Source: JAFEDN01 sp963832945
GTDB lineage: Bacteria > Pseudomonadota > Gammaproteobacteria > Coxiellales > Coxiellaceae
Assembly (NCBI GenBank): GCA_963832945.1
Contig: CAWHVV010000010.1
Location: 248,001-312,000, forward strand
Reading direction: 5' to 3'
Length of the DNA: 64,000 bases
A program made the translations under genes and the position numbers. Positions 1 through 9,438 of the stretch are shown here, piece by piece. The first letter of the stretch is position 1; the number at the start of each line of letters is the position of its first letter. A model generated the notes under the pieces. It was not told where the DNA came from. It saw nothing but the letters and a program-made list of their open reading frames with translations, and did no database searches.

Positions 1-485
1 ATAAAACGGCTGAGGGTGTCGGGTTCCCATCGCCCATCGCCGTGTTCAATAATCTGCAAGGCGATATCGTAGACGCGCGGATAATTTCCCTGCAAAAAAC
101 CGCCACGTAATTGCGGCAGACCTTTCTCATATCCTTTCGGCAGGTGGCGTTTGATAATGCGGATCTGCTCATCGATCAGATAGAAATTGTCGAGTAGCCA
201 TTCACCCGCCGGGGTGATGTGCTGCCTTGCGGCTGCGGCGTCGGTCAACATGCGGTGGGTTTTGACCAGAATCTCTTTGCCGGCCGCCAGCCGTTTCAGT
301 AATACACCCTCGGTACGTTTTTGCGTGACCTGGTGCGTTTGCGCCAATCTCCGGCCATGCCGTTCCATTTGCTCGTCGCTAAACAGTTCCGGCAGGGACG
401 ATCCATTAATGAAATGGTCCTGCGGTTGTTTTTTTTTCAAACCCCGCCAGCGCAACAGATGGTTAATAAAATTTTTATATCGCAT
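1..485 (-). CDS. Cyclic beta-1,2-glucan synthase-like protein, N-terminal part (runs off window)
   Basis: A minus-strand frame begins with ATG at 485 (reading MRYKNFINHLLRW), overlaps the end of pgl by 11 bases and stays open to the window edge, giving about 161 residues. Recognisable NdvB/ChvB-family stretches are GRRLAQTHQVTQKR near residue 45, TPAGEWLLDNFYLIDEQIR near 100, RHLPKGYEKGLPQL, and YPRVYDIALQIIEHGDGRW near 140. Full-length family members are very large membrane glycosyltransferases with a C-terminal glucoamylase-like part, and only the cytosolic N-terminus is visible here. The overlap with pgl implies co-transcription with zwf-pgl. The family call is firm; which glucan is made is not known. 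Confidence 0.75.
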   Translation of the reverse strand, partial: MRYKNFINHLLRWRGLKKKQPQDHFINGSSLPELFSDEQMERHGRRLAQTHQVTQKRTEGVLLKRLAAGKEILVKTHRMLTDAAAARQHITPAGEWLLDNFYLIDEQIRIIKRHLPKGYEKGLPQLRGGFLQGNYPRVYDIALQIIEHGDGRWEPDTLSRF

Positions 486-1230
486 CTATCTTGCCTGCGG
501 CGCTCTGATCGAGATACCAGATAATTTTTTCCTCCGCACTGTGAATGAGCTGTGCGGGATACCGTTCGGGATCGAAAGGGCCTTCTAAAACCTGTGATAC
601 CGCGGCAGCTTTATTATCACCCGTCACCAAAAAACAGATACATTCACAGTGATTAATGGCGCAGGGAGTGAGCGTAATTCGGTACATCTTTTGGTGAGGG
701 GCCCAAAGCGCAGCCACCAGCTGGTGTGGCGCTTTTCCCTTCGCATAATCTTTAACGATATCCGTGCCCGGCATCAGCGAGGCCGTGTGAGCGTCGTCGC
801 CAAGGCCGAGATAAATCAAATCAAAATGAACTTTACAGATAGTCACTTCATAACTTCGGGCAGAATCCTGCGGATCGCCAAAACCGGTCGGGATCGGAAA
901 AATATTTTCCGCAGACACAGGTACTTTTGAAAATAAATGTTGTTTGGCCGTGTAATAATTGTTTCCCGGGTCATCCGCGGGAACGTAGCGTTCATCACCG
1001 AAAAAAAATTTTATCTTCCGCCATGGGACCTCATCGCGATACTCAGAGTTTGCGGTGAGCGCATCGAAAAATAATTTTGGAGTATTGCCTCCTGAAAGTA
1101 CGACATTAAATTCATCTTTTGCCGCTATCGCGGCAATAGCGCGCGCTGCAAAATCCTGCGCGGCCGTCGAAAATAAATCATTTTCGTTGTTAAATATTTT
1201 AATGATTCTATTTTTACTTACAGCACCCAT
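475..1230 (-). CDS. pgl: 6-phosphogluconolactonase
   Basis: Hydrolyses 6-phosphogluconolactone to 6-phosphogluconate, step two of the oxidative pentose phosphate pathway, in the cytosol. The 251-residue protein has the family length and motifs: VVLSGGNTPKLFF near residue 42 (phosphate-binding loop), FFFGDERYVPADDPGNNY near 75, and LGLGDDAHTASLMPGT near 140, which holds the catalytic histidine. The start at 1230 overlaps the 3' end of zwf by 13 bases, and the stop overlaps the start of the downstream glucan-synthase gene. This indicates a translationally coupled zwf-pgl-glucan synthase operon. The frame is intact. Confidence 0.92.
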   Translation of the reverse strand: MGAVSKNRIIKIFNNENDLFSTAAQDFAARAIAAIAAKDEFNVVLSGGNTPKLFFDALTANSEYRDEVPWRKIKFFFGDERYVPADDPGNNYYTAKQHLFSKVPVSAENIFPIPTGFGDPQDSARSYEVTICKVHFDLIYLGLGDDAHTASLMPGTDIVKDYAKGKAPHQLVAALWAPHQKMYRITLTPCAINHCECICFLVTGDNKAAAVSQVLEGPFDPERYPAQLIHSAEEKIIWYLDQSAAGKIDAI

Positions 1231-2744
1231 GAACGACCATCCCGTTTTAATAAATTGTCGGCAGCCTTGGGTCCCCAGGTTCCTGATGCATAGTTAGGGA
1301 AATCATGCGGTGTTAAAGCGCCCCAAACTTCCAGAATTGGTTGCAGAATCGCCCACGATGTTTCCACCATTTCCGCACGTTCGAACAAAGTATGGTCTCC
1401 GTTCATGCAATCGTATAAAACCGTTTCATAGCCTGTTTGCGGCTCAATGCCAAAATAATCACAGTATTTAAAACTCATGTCCACCTGACCTAGCCGCAAC
1501 GTTTGTCCGGGAATTTTAGCGTTAAAACGCAGAGAAATTCCTTCATCGGGTTGGATTTTTATACGCAATAAATTGGGCAACACATTTTTCCCATAGTTAT
1601 CGTATAAAATCGCAGGCTCCGATTTAAACTGTATGACTATCTCGCTTGAACGGGCCGGTAAGCGTTTGCCGGTGCGCAGATAAAATGGCACGTGCAGCCA
1701 GCGCCAATTGTTCAATAATAATTTTAACGCCACAAAAGTTTCCACTGTGGATGCCGGATCGACTTGTTTTTCAGATCTGTAAGCCGGGCAATTGGCAGAA
1801 TTAATTTTCCCGGCTCCATACTGTCCGCGTATCGCTTGTTGTAATACTTCCTCCTGAGTGTAAACCTGTACCGACCGCAGCGCTTTGGACTTTTCATTTT
1901 GAATATAATCTCCGGAGAATGTCACCGGCGGTTCCATCGTGATCAAACTGAGCATTTGCAGTAAATGGCTGGAAACCATGTCCCGTAAAGCGCCGGCCTG
2001 CTCGTAATAACCGCCGCGCAACTCTACGCCTAACGTTTCGGCTACGGTAATTTGTACGTGATCGATGTAGCGGCGATTCCAGATTGGTTCAAAAATTCCG
2101 TTGGAAAATCGAAACGCCAACAGATTTTGTACCGTTTCTTTACCCAGATAATGGTCGATACGAAATATTTGTTTTTCATCCACTATCGATAATAATTTGC
2201 GATTTAATTTTCGCGCGGAAATAAGGTCATGTCCAAAGGGTTTTTCCACGACGATTCGCCGAAAATAATTATGCCCTTTTTCATTGACCAATTTGGCCTT
2301 ATTCAATCCCATGGCGATCGTGGTCATGAATTCCGGAGGTGCTGCAAAATAAAATAAGCAGTTTTTACTGGCTTTATGGGCATGTAATTCTTCGAGTTTA
2401 TTTTTTAATTCTGCATACGTTTTATCATCGGTGAAAGCGCCGGAAATATATTCAATGCGTTTTATTAATAGATGTCCAAATTCTTTGGCGCCAGGGTCCG
2501 TGACAAACTGTTCAATCTCTTTAGTGAATTGCGTGCGAAAAGATTCGGTAGTGTAGTTATCTTTGGCTACGCCGACGATAAAAAAATTTTCTTCCAATAA
2601 TCCTTTGGCGCCTAAATTACAAAGCGCCGGGTATAGCAGGCGTTTGGTTAAATCTCCCGTAATTCCAAAAATCACCATGACGCATGGGTTGGCAGGCCGT
2701 TGCCCGGAGCTCCGCGCACCGGTAAAATTTTCAAATTTTTCCAT
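1218..2744 (-). CDS. zwf: Glucose-6-phosphate 1-dehydrogenase
   Basis: Oxidises glucose 6-phosphate to 6-phosphogluconolactone with NAD(P)+, the entry step of the oxidative pentose phosphate pathway. At 508 residues it has normal length. The N-terminal Rossmann motif GITGDLTKRLLYPAL is near residue 27, the substrate signature RIDHYLGKETVQN near 197 holds the catalytic His/Lys region, and VEKPFGHD is near 168. A Shine-Dalgarno-like GGGAAGGG precedes ATG 2744. It is first in a minus-strand operon with pgl and is divergent from pgm across a 79-base gap. Coxiella burnetii is known to lack this enzyme, so its presence separates this organism from that genus. The frame is intact. Confidence 0.95.
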   Translation of the reverse strand: MEKFENFTGARSSGQRPANPCVMVIFGITGDLTKRLLYPALCNLGAKGLLEENFFIVGVAKDNYTTESFRTQFTKEIEQFVTDPGAKEFGHLLIKRIEYISGAFTDDKTYAELKNKLEELHAHKASKNCLFYFAAPPEFMTTIAMGLNKAKLVNEKGHNYFRRIVVEKPFGHDLISARKLNRKLLSIVDEKQIFRIDHYLGKETVQNLLAFRFSNGIFEPIWNRRYIDHVQITVAETLGVELRGGYYEQAGALRDMVSSHLLQMLSLITMEPPVTFSGDYIQNEKSKALRSVQVYTQEEVLQQAIRGQYGAGKINSANCPAYRSEKQVDPASTVETFVALKLLLNNWRWLHVPFYLRTGKRLPARSSEIVIQFKSEPAILYDNYGKNVLPNLLRIKIQPDEGISLRFNAKIPGQTLRLGQVDMSFKYCDYFGIEPQTGYETVLYDCMNGDHTLFERAEMVETSWAILQPILEVWGALTPHDFPNYASGTWGPKAADNLLKRDGRSWVL

Positions 2745-2823
2745 AATCCCTTCCCTGATAATCTAGCCGTTATGGTATATAGTATAGTAGAGAAGTTCAT
2801 TAGATATAAGGAAAAGTCTACCA
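2745..2823. promoter_or_regulatory. Divergent zwf/pgm intergenic region
   Basis: This 79-base AT-rich gap must hold both divergent promoters. A TATAGT hexamer near 2779 on the plus strand and a TATACT on the minus strand are candidate -10 boxes. No clear operator is seen. The overlap of the two promoters would allow joint control of the two arms of the carbohydrate block. Confidence 0.35.
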
Positions 2824-4494
2824 ATGTATAAGATGGATCAACAATCTCAAACAAGAAACATCAGTCCTTTGGCTGGAAAGCCTGCTCCAACCGGGATTTT
2901 GGTGAATATCCCGAAATTGATTACCGCTTATTATTCGGAAATACCCGATCCGGCAATTGCAACGCAAAAAGTTTTATTCGGCACTTCCGGCCACCGCGGT
3001 TGCGCCTTTGAAAAAACCTTCAATGAGTGGCATATTTTGGCGATCACTCAGGCGATTGTTCTTTATCGTATCCAGAAAAATATTCAGGGCCCACTGTTTC
3101 TCGGTATCGATACACACGCCCTTTCCGCACCGGCGCTGGCCAGCGCGCTCGAAGTTCTGGCGGCTAATCAGGTAGAAGTGATGATCGCCAAACCCGATGT
3201 TTATACACCCACTCCGGTGATTTCCCATGCGATACTGGGTTATAACCGCGGGCGATTGACCGAATTGGCGGACGGCATCGTGATAACGCCTTCACACAAT
3301 CCTCCGCAGGATGGCGGTTTCAAATACAATCCTCCTCATGGCGGTCCTGCTGATCCGGCCATCACCGGCTGGATCGAAGCCAAAGCCAATGAATTTTTGC
3401 AAAACCGGTTGCAGGGGATAAAAAGAGTCACTCTGGAAAAAGCCCTGCGCGCAGCCACCACGCATCAACACGACTATATTAATCCTTACGTGGAGGACCT
3501 TGGCGGCGTCCTCGATATGCCGGTCATTCGCGACAAAAAGATTCGTATAGGCGTTGATCCTTTGGGAGGCGCGGGAGTCCAGTATTGGGGTCCCATTGCC
3601 GAGCGCTATGGATTAAACCTGACCGTCGTAAATTCCGTTGTCGATCCGACCTTTCGTTTTATGACCGTTGACTGGGACGGCCAAATCCGCATGGACCCTT
3701 CTTCACCTTTTGCAATGGAACAGTTAATCGCTCAAAAAGATCGCTTCGACATCACCGTTGCCTGTGATACTGACCACGACCGGCATGGCGTCGTGGCCCC
3801 GGGTAGCGGTCTGATGCCGCCGAATCATTATCTGGCGGCGGCTGTTTTTTATCTTTTTCAACACCGCCCGCAATGGAGCACAAGCGCGGCAGTGGGCAAG
3901 ACCGTGGTCAGCAGCCAAATGATAGATCGGGTCGCCGCAAAGCTGAAGCGCAAGCTCTATGAAGTCCCAGTGGGATTCAAGTGGTTTGTCGATGGGCTAT
4001 TGAGTGGTGAATTAGGCTTTGGCGGCGAAGAAAGCGCCGGAGCTTCTTTTCTGCGGCGAAATGGCAGTGTCTGGACGACAGATAAAGACGGCATCGTCCC
4101 CGCTCTGCTGGCAGCGGAGATCACCGCACGAATGGAACGGGATCCCGGCAGGCTTTATCATGAACTGGAACTTGACCTCGGCATTTCCATTTACGAACGA
4201 ATGGATACGCCGGCCACCAATGCACAAAAAGCCCTGCTAAAGAAACTGTCGCCGCAACAAATTCAGCAAACGGAACTGGCGGGCGAAAAAATTCGGGCGA
4301 TACAGACGCAAGCCCCGGGAAACGGCGCTGATATTGGCGGTTTGAAAGTGATCGCTGACAATGGCTGGTTTGCAGCGCGGCCCTCAGGAACCGAAGCTAT
4401 TTATAAAATTTATGCGGAGAGTTTCAAAAGCAGCGAACACCTGCAGCGGATTATGCTGGAAGCGCAAACCATTATTAACAAGGTGATAAAATGA
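2824..4494 (+). CDS. pgm: Phosphoglucomutase (alpha-D-glucose type)
   Basis: Interconverts glucose 1-phosphate and glucose 6-phosphate, linking glucan or cell-wall sugar metabolism to glycolysis. At 556 residues it is close to E. coli Pgm. Motifs in order: FGTSGHRG near residue 52; the phosphoserine loop ITPSHNPPQDGG near 158; the metal loop CDTDHDRHG near 318; the sugar-binding GGEESAGASF near 400; the phosphate-binding RPSGTEAIYKIY near 518. Translation may begin at the listed ATG or at the second Met (2833); the upstream AAGGAAAAG fits either. Its stop overlaps the next ORF (ATGA), so the two are coupled. The frame is intact. Confidence 0.93.
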   Translation: MYKMDQQSQTRNISPLAGKPAPTGILVNIPKLITAYYSEIPDPAIATQKVLFGTSGHRGCAFEKTFNEWHILAITQAIVLYRIQKNIQGPLFLGIDTHALSAPALASALEVLAANQVEVMIAKPDVYTPTPVISHAILGYNRGRLTELADGIVITPSHNPPQDGGFKYNPPHGGPADPAITGWIEAKANEFLQNRLQGIKRVTLEKALRAATTHQHDYINPYVEDLGGVLDMPVIRDKKIRIGVDPLGGAGVQYWGPIAERYGLNLTVVNSVVDPTFRFMTVDWDGQIRMDPSSPFAMEQLIAQKDRFDITVACDTDHDRHGVVAPGSGLMPPNHYLAAAVFYLFQHRPQWSTSAAVGKTVVSSQMIDRVAAKLKRKLYEVPVGFKWFVDGLLSGELGFGGEESAGASFLRRNGSVWTTDKDGIVPALLAAEITARMERDPGRLYHELELDLGISIYERMDTPATNAQKALLKKLSPQQIQQTELAGEKIRAIQTQAPGNGADIGGLKVIADNGWFAARPSGTEAIYKIYAESFKSSEHLQRIMLEAQTIINKVIK

Positions 4495-5099
4495 CAGTCA
4501 CCACATTATTTATCGACATCGGCGGCGTTTTGTTGACAAATGGCTGGGGAAAATCCTCACGGCAATTAGCTGCGAAAAAATTTAAACTGGATTTCGATGA
4601 AATGGAAGAACGGCACCATCTCACGTTTGAAACTTATGAATTAGGTAAAATTGACCTGAAAGAATATCTTCACCGTACCGTATTTTATCAAAAGCGTGCG
4701 TTTACGCAGGCGCAATTTAAAGAATTTATGTTTGCACAATCTCAACCTTTCCTGCCAATGCTGGAATTGATCCGCCAACTCAAATCCCGGTACGAATTAA
4801 AAATAGCCGTCGTCAGCAACGAAGCTTATGAACTTAATGAATGGCGAATTAAAAAATTTAGGTTGCGTAATTTTGTGGATTTTTTTATTTCTTCCTGTTA
4901 CGTGCATTTTCGCAAACCAGATGCGGACATTTTTCGTATCGCTTTGAATATTTCCCAGACGCCTATTGCGCAAATAATTTATATTGAAGACAGAGCCCTG
5001 TTCGTCACCGTCGCCGAGGATTTGGGAATTAAATGCATACACCACACCGACTATGAGTCGACGCGAGAGCAACTGGCTAAATTTGGTTTAAAATTATGA
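4491..5099 (+). CDS. HAD-superfamily hydrolase, subfamily IA-like
   Basis: A 202-residue phosphatase-like protein. It shows HAD motif I as FIDIGGVLL near residue 7 (first catalytic Asp present, second Asp position replaced by Gly as in the epoxide-hydrolase-like branch), motif II VVSNE near 104, the motif III lysine in FRKPDADIFR near 140, and motif IV IYIEDR near 163. The all-helical cap lies between motifs I and II. The substrate is unknown, and loss of the second Asp argues against a classical phosphomonoesterase. ATG overlaps the pgm stop, and the gene's own stop overlaps the next start at 5096, so it lies in an operon with sugar-phosphate genes. Confidence 0.75.
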   Translation: MTVTTLFIDIGGVLLTNGWGKSSRQLAAKKFKLDFDEMEERHHLTFETYELGKIDLKEYLHRTVFYQKRAFTQAQFKEFMFAQSQPFLPMLELIRQLKSRYELKIAVVSNEAYELNEWRIKKFRLRNFVDFFISSCYVHFRKPDADIFRIALNISQTPIAQIIYIEDRALFVTVAEDLGIKCIHHTDYESTREQLAKFGLKL

Positions 5100-6381
5100 G
5101 CAAAATATCATTATCCGAAAGCGCTGAACTGGAAAAGCTGCAACACGAAACATTTAAATATTTCATCCACGAAACCAATCTGAAAAATGGATTGGTGCTG
5201 GATAAAACCACTGCGAATTGGCCCGCCAGTATTGCGGCAACCGGTTTGGGATTGGCCGCTTATCCGGTCGCGGTCGAGCGTGGATTTATGTCGCGTGCCA
5301 CTGCGGTTGGAGCTCACCCTGAATACCTTGCGTTTTTTCTGGAATAGTCCGCAAAGCCCTGAAGCGGACGCCACCGGCTATAAAGGTTTTTATTATCATT
5401 TTCTCAACATGAGAACCGGCAGACGCGCCTGGCAAAGCGAGCTGTCAACAGTCGATACCGCTTTTCTGCTCGCGGGTATGTTGACAGCGGCCCAGTATTT
5501 TAACGCTAACACTCCCGAAGAACAGGAAATTCGCACACTCGCCGATGCGCTTTACCGGCGCGCAGATTGGCAATGGGCGCAAAACCAGGGCACAACACTC
5601 ACCCACGGCTGGAAACCAGAAAGCGGATTTCTCCATATCGATGGGAAGGCTATGATGAAGCCATGCTGCTGTATACTCTCGGGCTTGGGATCACCGACTT
5701 TTCCGTTGCCTGAAAGCAGTTACACCGCCTGGGCTTCCACTTACGAATGGAAAAATTGTCACGGTTATCGATTATCTTTACGCCGGACCCTTATTTACTC
5801 ATCAGTTATCACACGTCTGGATCGATTTCCGCAAGATTCAGGATGCATTTCATGCGCGAAAAAGGCATCGATTATTTCGAAAACAGCCGCCGCGCGACTT
5901 ATGTTCAACAACAGATATGCCATCGCAAATCCGCTCGGATTTAGCGGATATAGCTACTGCTGCTGGGGAATTACCGCCAGCGACGGGCCTGGCCCCGACA
6001 CCCTCAAAGTCAACGGCATCGAGCGTCGAATTCTATGATTACATAGGGCGCGGCGTGCCATATGGGCCTGACGACGGCACCGTCGCACCCTGGGCGGCGA
6101 TCACATCATTGCCGTTCGCTCCGGAAATCGTGCTGCCGGTGATTGAGCACTACATTTATAAACTGAAACTGAAAGAGGGACATGTGTATGGTTTTCGGGC
6201 CACTTTCAATCAAACTCATCCCGATAAAAATCATCCCTGCGGGTGGGTATCGCCCTGGCATTATGGATTGAATGAAGGACCGATTATTTTAATGATCGAA
6301 AATTATCGCACCGGATTATATATGGGAATTGATGCGCAACTGCCCCTACATCAGCAAAGGTTTGCGGCAGGCGGGATTTAA
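5096..6381 (+). pseudogene. Glucoamylase-family (PF10091-like) protein, frame broken by several one-base indels
   Basis: Read across frames, the span gives a continuous protein of about 425 residues. It contains LEKLQHETFKYFIHETN, TLNTLRFFWNSPQSPEA, GFYYHFLNMRTGRRAW, STVDTAFLLAGML, AGPLFTHQLSHVWIDFR, and GITASDGPGP followed by GTVAPWAAITSLPFAPEIV. This is the glucoamylase-like fold found in standalone proteins and at the C-terminus of NdvB-type glucan synthases. Frame changes occur near 5310, 5640, 5740, 5850, 5917 and 6032, yet sequence between them is conserved. That favours sequencing indels over decay, but decay cannot be excluded. Starts by ATGA-type overlap with the HAD gene. A role in processing or transporting a glucan, together with the synthase at the left edge, is inference. 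Confidence 0.7.
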
Positions 6382-6393
6382 TGGAGGCTGGTT

Positions 6394-8016
6394 ATGAATA
6401 GTCTGACGAAACTGCCGACATGGCAGGCCCTCGAAGCTCACTATCAAAAAGTGCGCGGGCAACATCTGCGAACGCTGTTCGCCGACGATCCAAAACGCGT
6501 GGAACGCTTTAGCGTGGAAGCGGCAGGTATCTATTGTGATTTTTCAAAACACCGTATGACCGATGAAACAATGTCGCTGCTGTTGCAGTTGGCGCAGGAA
6601 TCGGGATTGCAGGCCCGAATCGCCGCCATGTTCAAAGGCGAAAAAATAAATGTCACCGAACAGCGCGCCGTCATGCACGTGGCGTTGCGCGCGCCCGGAG
6701 TGAATCCCTGTTTGTGGATGGTGCAGACGTCGTACCCGAGGTTCATGCCGTTCTCGACAGGATGGCGGCCTTCGCCGACAGGCTGCGCAGCGGCGAATGG
6801 AAAGGGCATACGGGCAAAGCCATTCGCAATATCGTGAACATTGGCATCGGCGGTTCCGACCTCGGACCGGTGATGGCTTACGAAGGCTTGCGCCATTATA
6901 GTCAGCGCAGCCTCACCTTCCGTTTTGTATCCAATGTCGACGGTACTGCTTTCGCCGAGGCCACGCGTGATTTTGACCCCGAAGAGACGCTATTTATTAT
7001 CTCCTCCAAAACTTTCACCACTCTGGAAACGCTGACCAATGCGCACACTGCCCGCGAATTGGGCGCTCGACAGCCTGAAAGATCCGAAGGCGGTCGCCAA
7101 ACATTTTGTCGCCGTTTCCACCAACGCCGAAGAAGTAGCGAAGTTCGGCATCGACACCGCCAATATGTTTGAGTTTTGGGACTGGGTCGGCGGACGCTAC
7201 TCAATGGATTCCGCTATCGGGTTATCGACGATGATTGCTATCGGCCCTCAACATTTTCGTGACATGCTCGACGGTTTCCACCAAATGGATGAGCATTTTC
7301 GCCACTCTCCTTTTGAACGCAACTTACCCGTGCTGATGGGATTACTCACGATCTGGTACAACAATTTTTTCGCCGCCCAGACGGTGGCGGTTCTGCCCTA
7401 CGAACAATATTTGTTACGTTTTCCAGCCTATCTGCAACAATTAACCATGGAAAGCAATGGCAAACACGTGACCCTGGAGGGAAAAACCGTCGATTATCAA
7501 ACATCCCCCATTTATTGGGGAGAGCCCGGCACCAACGGCCAACATTCTTTTTATCAACTGCTGCATCAGGGCTCCAAACTGATTCCGTGCGATTTTATTG
7601 CGTTTACCCATCCGCTTAACCCGATCGGGCGCCATCACGACTTACTGATGGCCAATGTCTTTGCGCAGGCGGAAGCTCTGGCCTTTGGTAAAACCACGGA
7701 AGAAGTCGAAGCCGAAGGTTGCCCTGCGTGGCTGGCGCCCCATCGCACCTTCGAAGGAAACCGGCCTTCCACCCTGCTCCTGCTCGACCGCTTGACCCCG
7801 GCGGCGCTGGGAAAGCTGGTGGCGCTTTACGAACACAGCGTATTCACTCAGGGCGCCATCTGGCGGATTGATTCGTTTGATCAGTGGGGAGTTGAACTCG
7901 GCAAGAAACTGGCCGAACGCATCATTCCCGAACTGGAAAGCACGCAGGAACCGGCGTTAAAGCACGACAGCTCAACCAACCGGCTTATTCAAAAATACAG
8001 AACTTCGAGGAAATAA
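6394..8016 (+). CDS. pgi: Glucose-6-phosphate isomerase, two frameshifts
   Basis: Interconverts glucose 6-phosphate and fructose 6-phosphate. The start at ATG 6394 follows ATGGAGGC (SD-like). The protein is full length (about 540 residues) if two frame changes are bridged, one near 6700 (a base missing in GCGCCCGGAG) and one near 7055 (an extra base in CGCGAATTGG). Diagnostic stretches: NIVNIGIGGSDLGPVMAY, FIISSKTFTTLETLTNA, FWDWVGGRYSMDSAIG, and GAIWRIDSFDQWGVELGK near the end. The last 325 residues (7039-8016) are one clean frame. It lies in a run of pentose-phosphate genes with 2-base spacing to gnd. Confidence 0.85.
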
Positions 8017-8018
8017 TC

Positions 8019-9438
8019 ATGACAAATCAATCACAATGCGAAATGGGCATGGTCGGTCTTGGCGTGATGGGGCGAAATTTATTGCTCAATATCGCCGACC
8101 ACGGTTTCACGGCGGCGGGTTACGATAACGACCCCAAACAGGCAGACAGCTTACGTCAGGAATCGCAGGGGCGTGATATTCATGCCACGGCCAACATCCA
8201 GGAATTCATGCAGTCGCCTACGGCGGCCACGCGCCATCGTGTTGCTGGTCCCCGCAGGCAGCGCTGTGGACGCGGTCATTAAAGCTCTGTCGCCCTGGCT
8301 GGAGCCAATGATCTCATAATCGACGCCGGTAATTCCTATTTTAAAGACACGGATAACCGCGCAAAACATTTAGCCGCGGAGGGCATTCAGTTTCTCGGCG
8401 TCGGCGTTTCCGGCGGTGAAGAAGGCGCGCGCCATGGGCCCAGCATCATGGCCGGCGGCTCAAAAGAAGCGTGGAAGCGGGTGCAGCCGGTATTTGAGGC
8501 GATCGCCGCTAAAGTCAATAATGAACCCTGCGTGGCCTGGTTGGGACCAGGATCAGCGGGCCATTTCGTTAAAATGGTTCATAACGGTATTGAATACGGC
8601 ATGATGCAACTGATTAGCTGAAACCTATAATCTGATGAAACAGGACATGAATTTAACCAATCAACAGTTACAGGAAGTGTATAGCGAGTGGAATCAGGGC
8701 GAATTAAGCAGTTATCTGTTGGAAATCACCAGCCATATCTTTGGCAAAATAGATGACAGAACCGGCAAAGCACTGATCGATCTGATACTAGCCTGTCGCC
8801 AAACAAAAAGGCACCGGCATGTGGACTTCCCAAACCGCGCTGGAATTGCAGGTCCCCACCCCCACTATCGATATCGCCGTGATGATCCGTGATTTGTCCG
8901 GATTGGTGGAGGAACGGGAAGAGATCAGCCACTCATATTCTTTGGCCTTACCCCGTTTTTCACAGTGATTATGATAGTTTTCTCCTCCAGCTCCACCATG
9001 CGCTGTTCGCCGGTACAATTCTTGTTTATTCTCAGGGAATGTCGTTATTGGCCGCGGCCTCGCAACGATACCAGTATGAGCTTAATCTGGCGGAAGTGGC
9101 GAGAATCTGGCGCGGCGGCTGCATCATTCGCTCCGCATTTTTGGAAGATATTCGCGCTGCTTTTCAGGCTTCGCCCGGCTTGCCCAGTTTATTGCTGGAC
9201 TCTCCGATAGCCCATAAACTGACTGAGCATCAGGAGGCGTTACGGCAGGTGGTCATGCCAGTCCGCTGCACGGGGCATAACGACGCCAGGATTAATGGTT
9301 TCACTGGCTTATTTTGACTTTTATCGGAGCGCCTGGCTGCCCGCTAATCTGATTCAGGCCCAGCGGGATTATTTTGGGTCGCATACTTATCAGCGTATCG
9401 ACAAACCCGGCATATTTCACACGGAATGGGAAAAATGA
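8019..9438 (+). CDS. gnd: 6-phosphogluconate dehydrogenase (decarboxylating), multiple frameshifts
   Basis: Converts 6-phosphogluconate to ribulose 5-phosphate and CO2 with reduction of NADP+. Across frames the whole family length is present: GMVGLGVMGRNLLLNI near the start (cofactor loop), LIIDAGNSYFKDT, GVSGGEEGARHGPSIMAG, HFVKMVHNGIEYGMMQLI (catalytic Lys and Asn), LDLxLAKQKGTGMWT-like and IDIAVMIRDLSGL regions, IARIWRGGCIIRSAFLEDI, and a C-terminus ending IFHTEWEK. Frame changes are evident near 8220, 8303, 8620, 8800, 8980 and 9300. The stop at 9436-9438 overlaps the tkt start (ATGA). The gene may be functional if these are sequence errors. Confidence 0.82.
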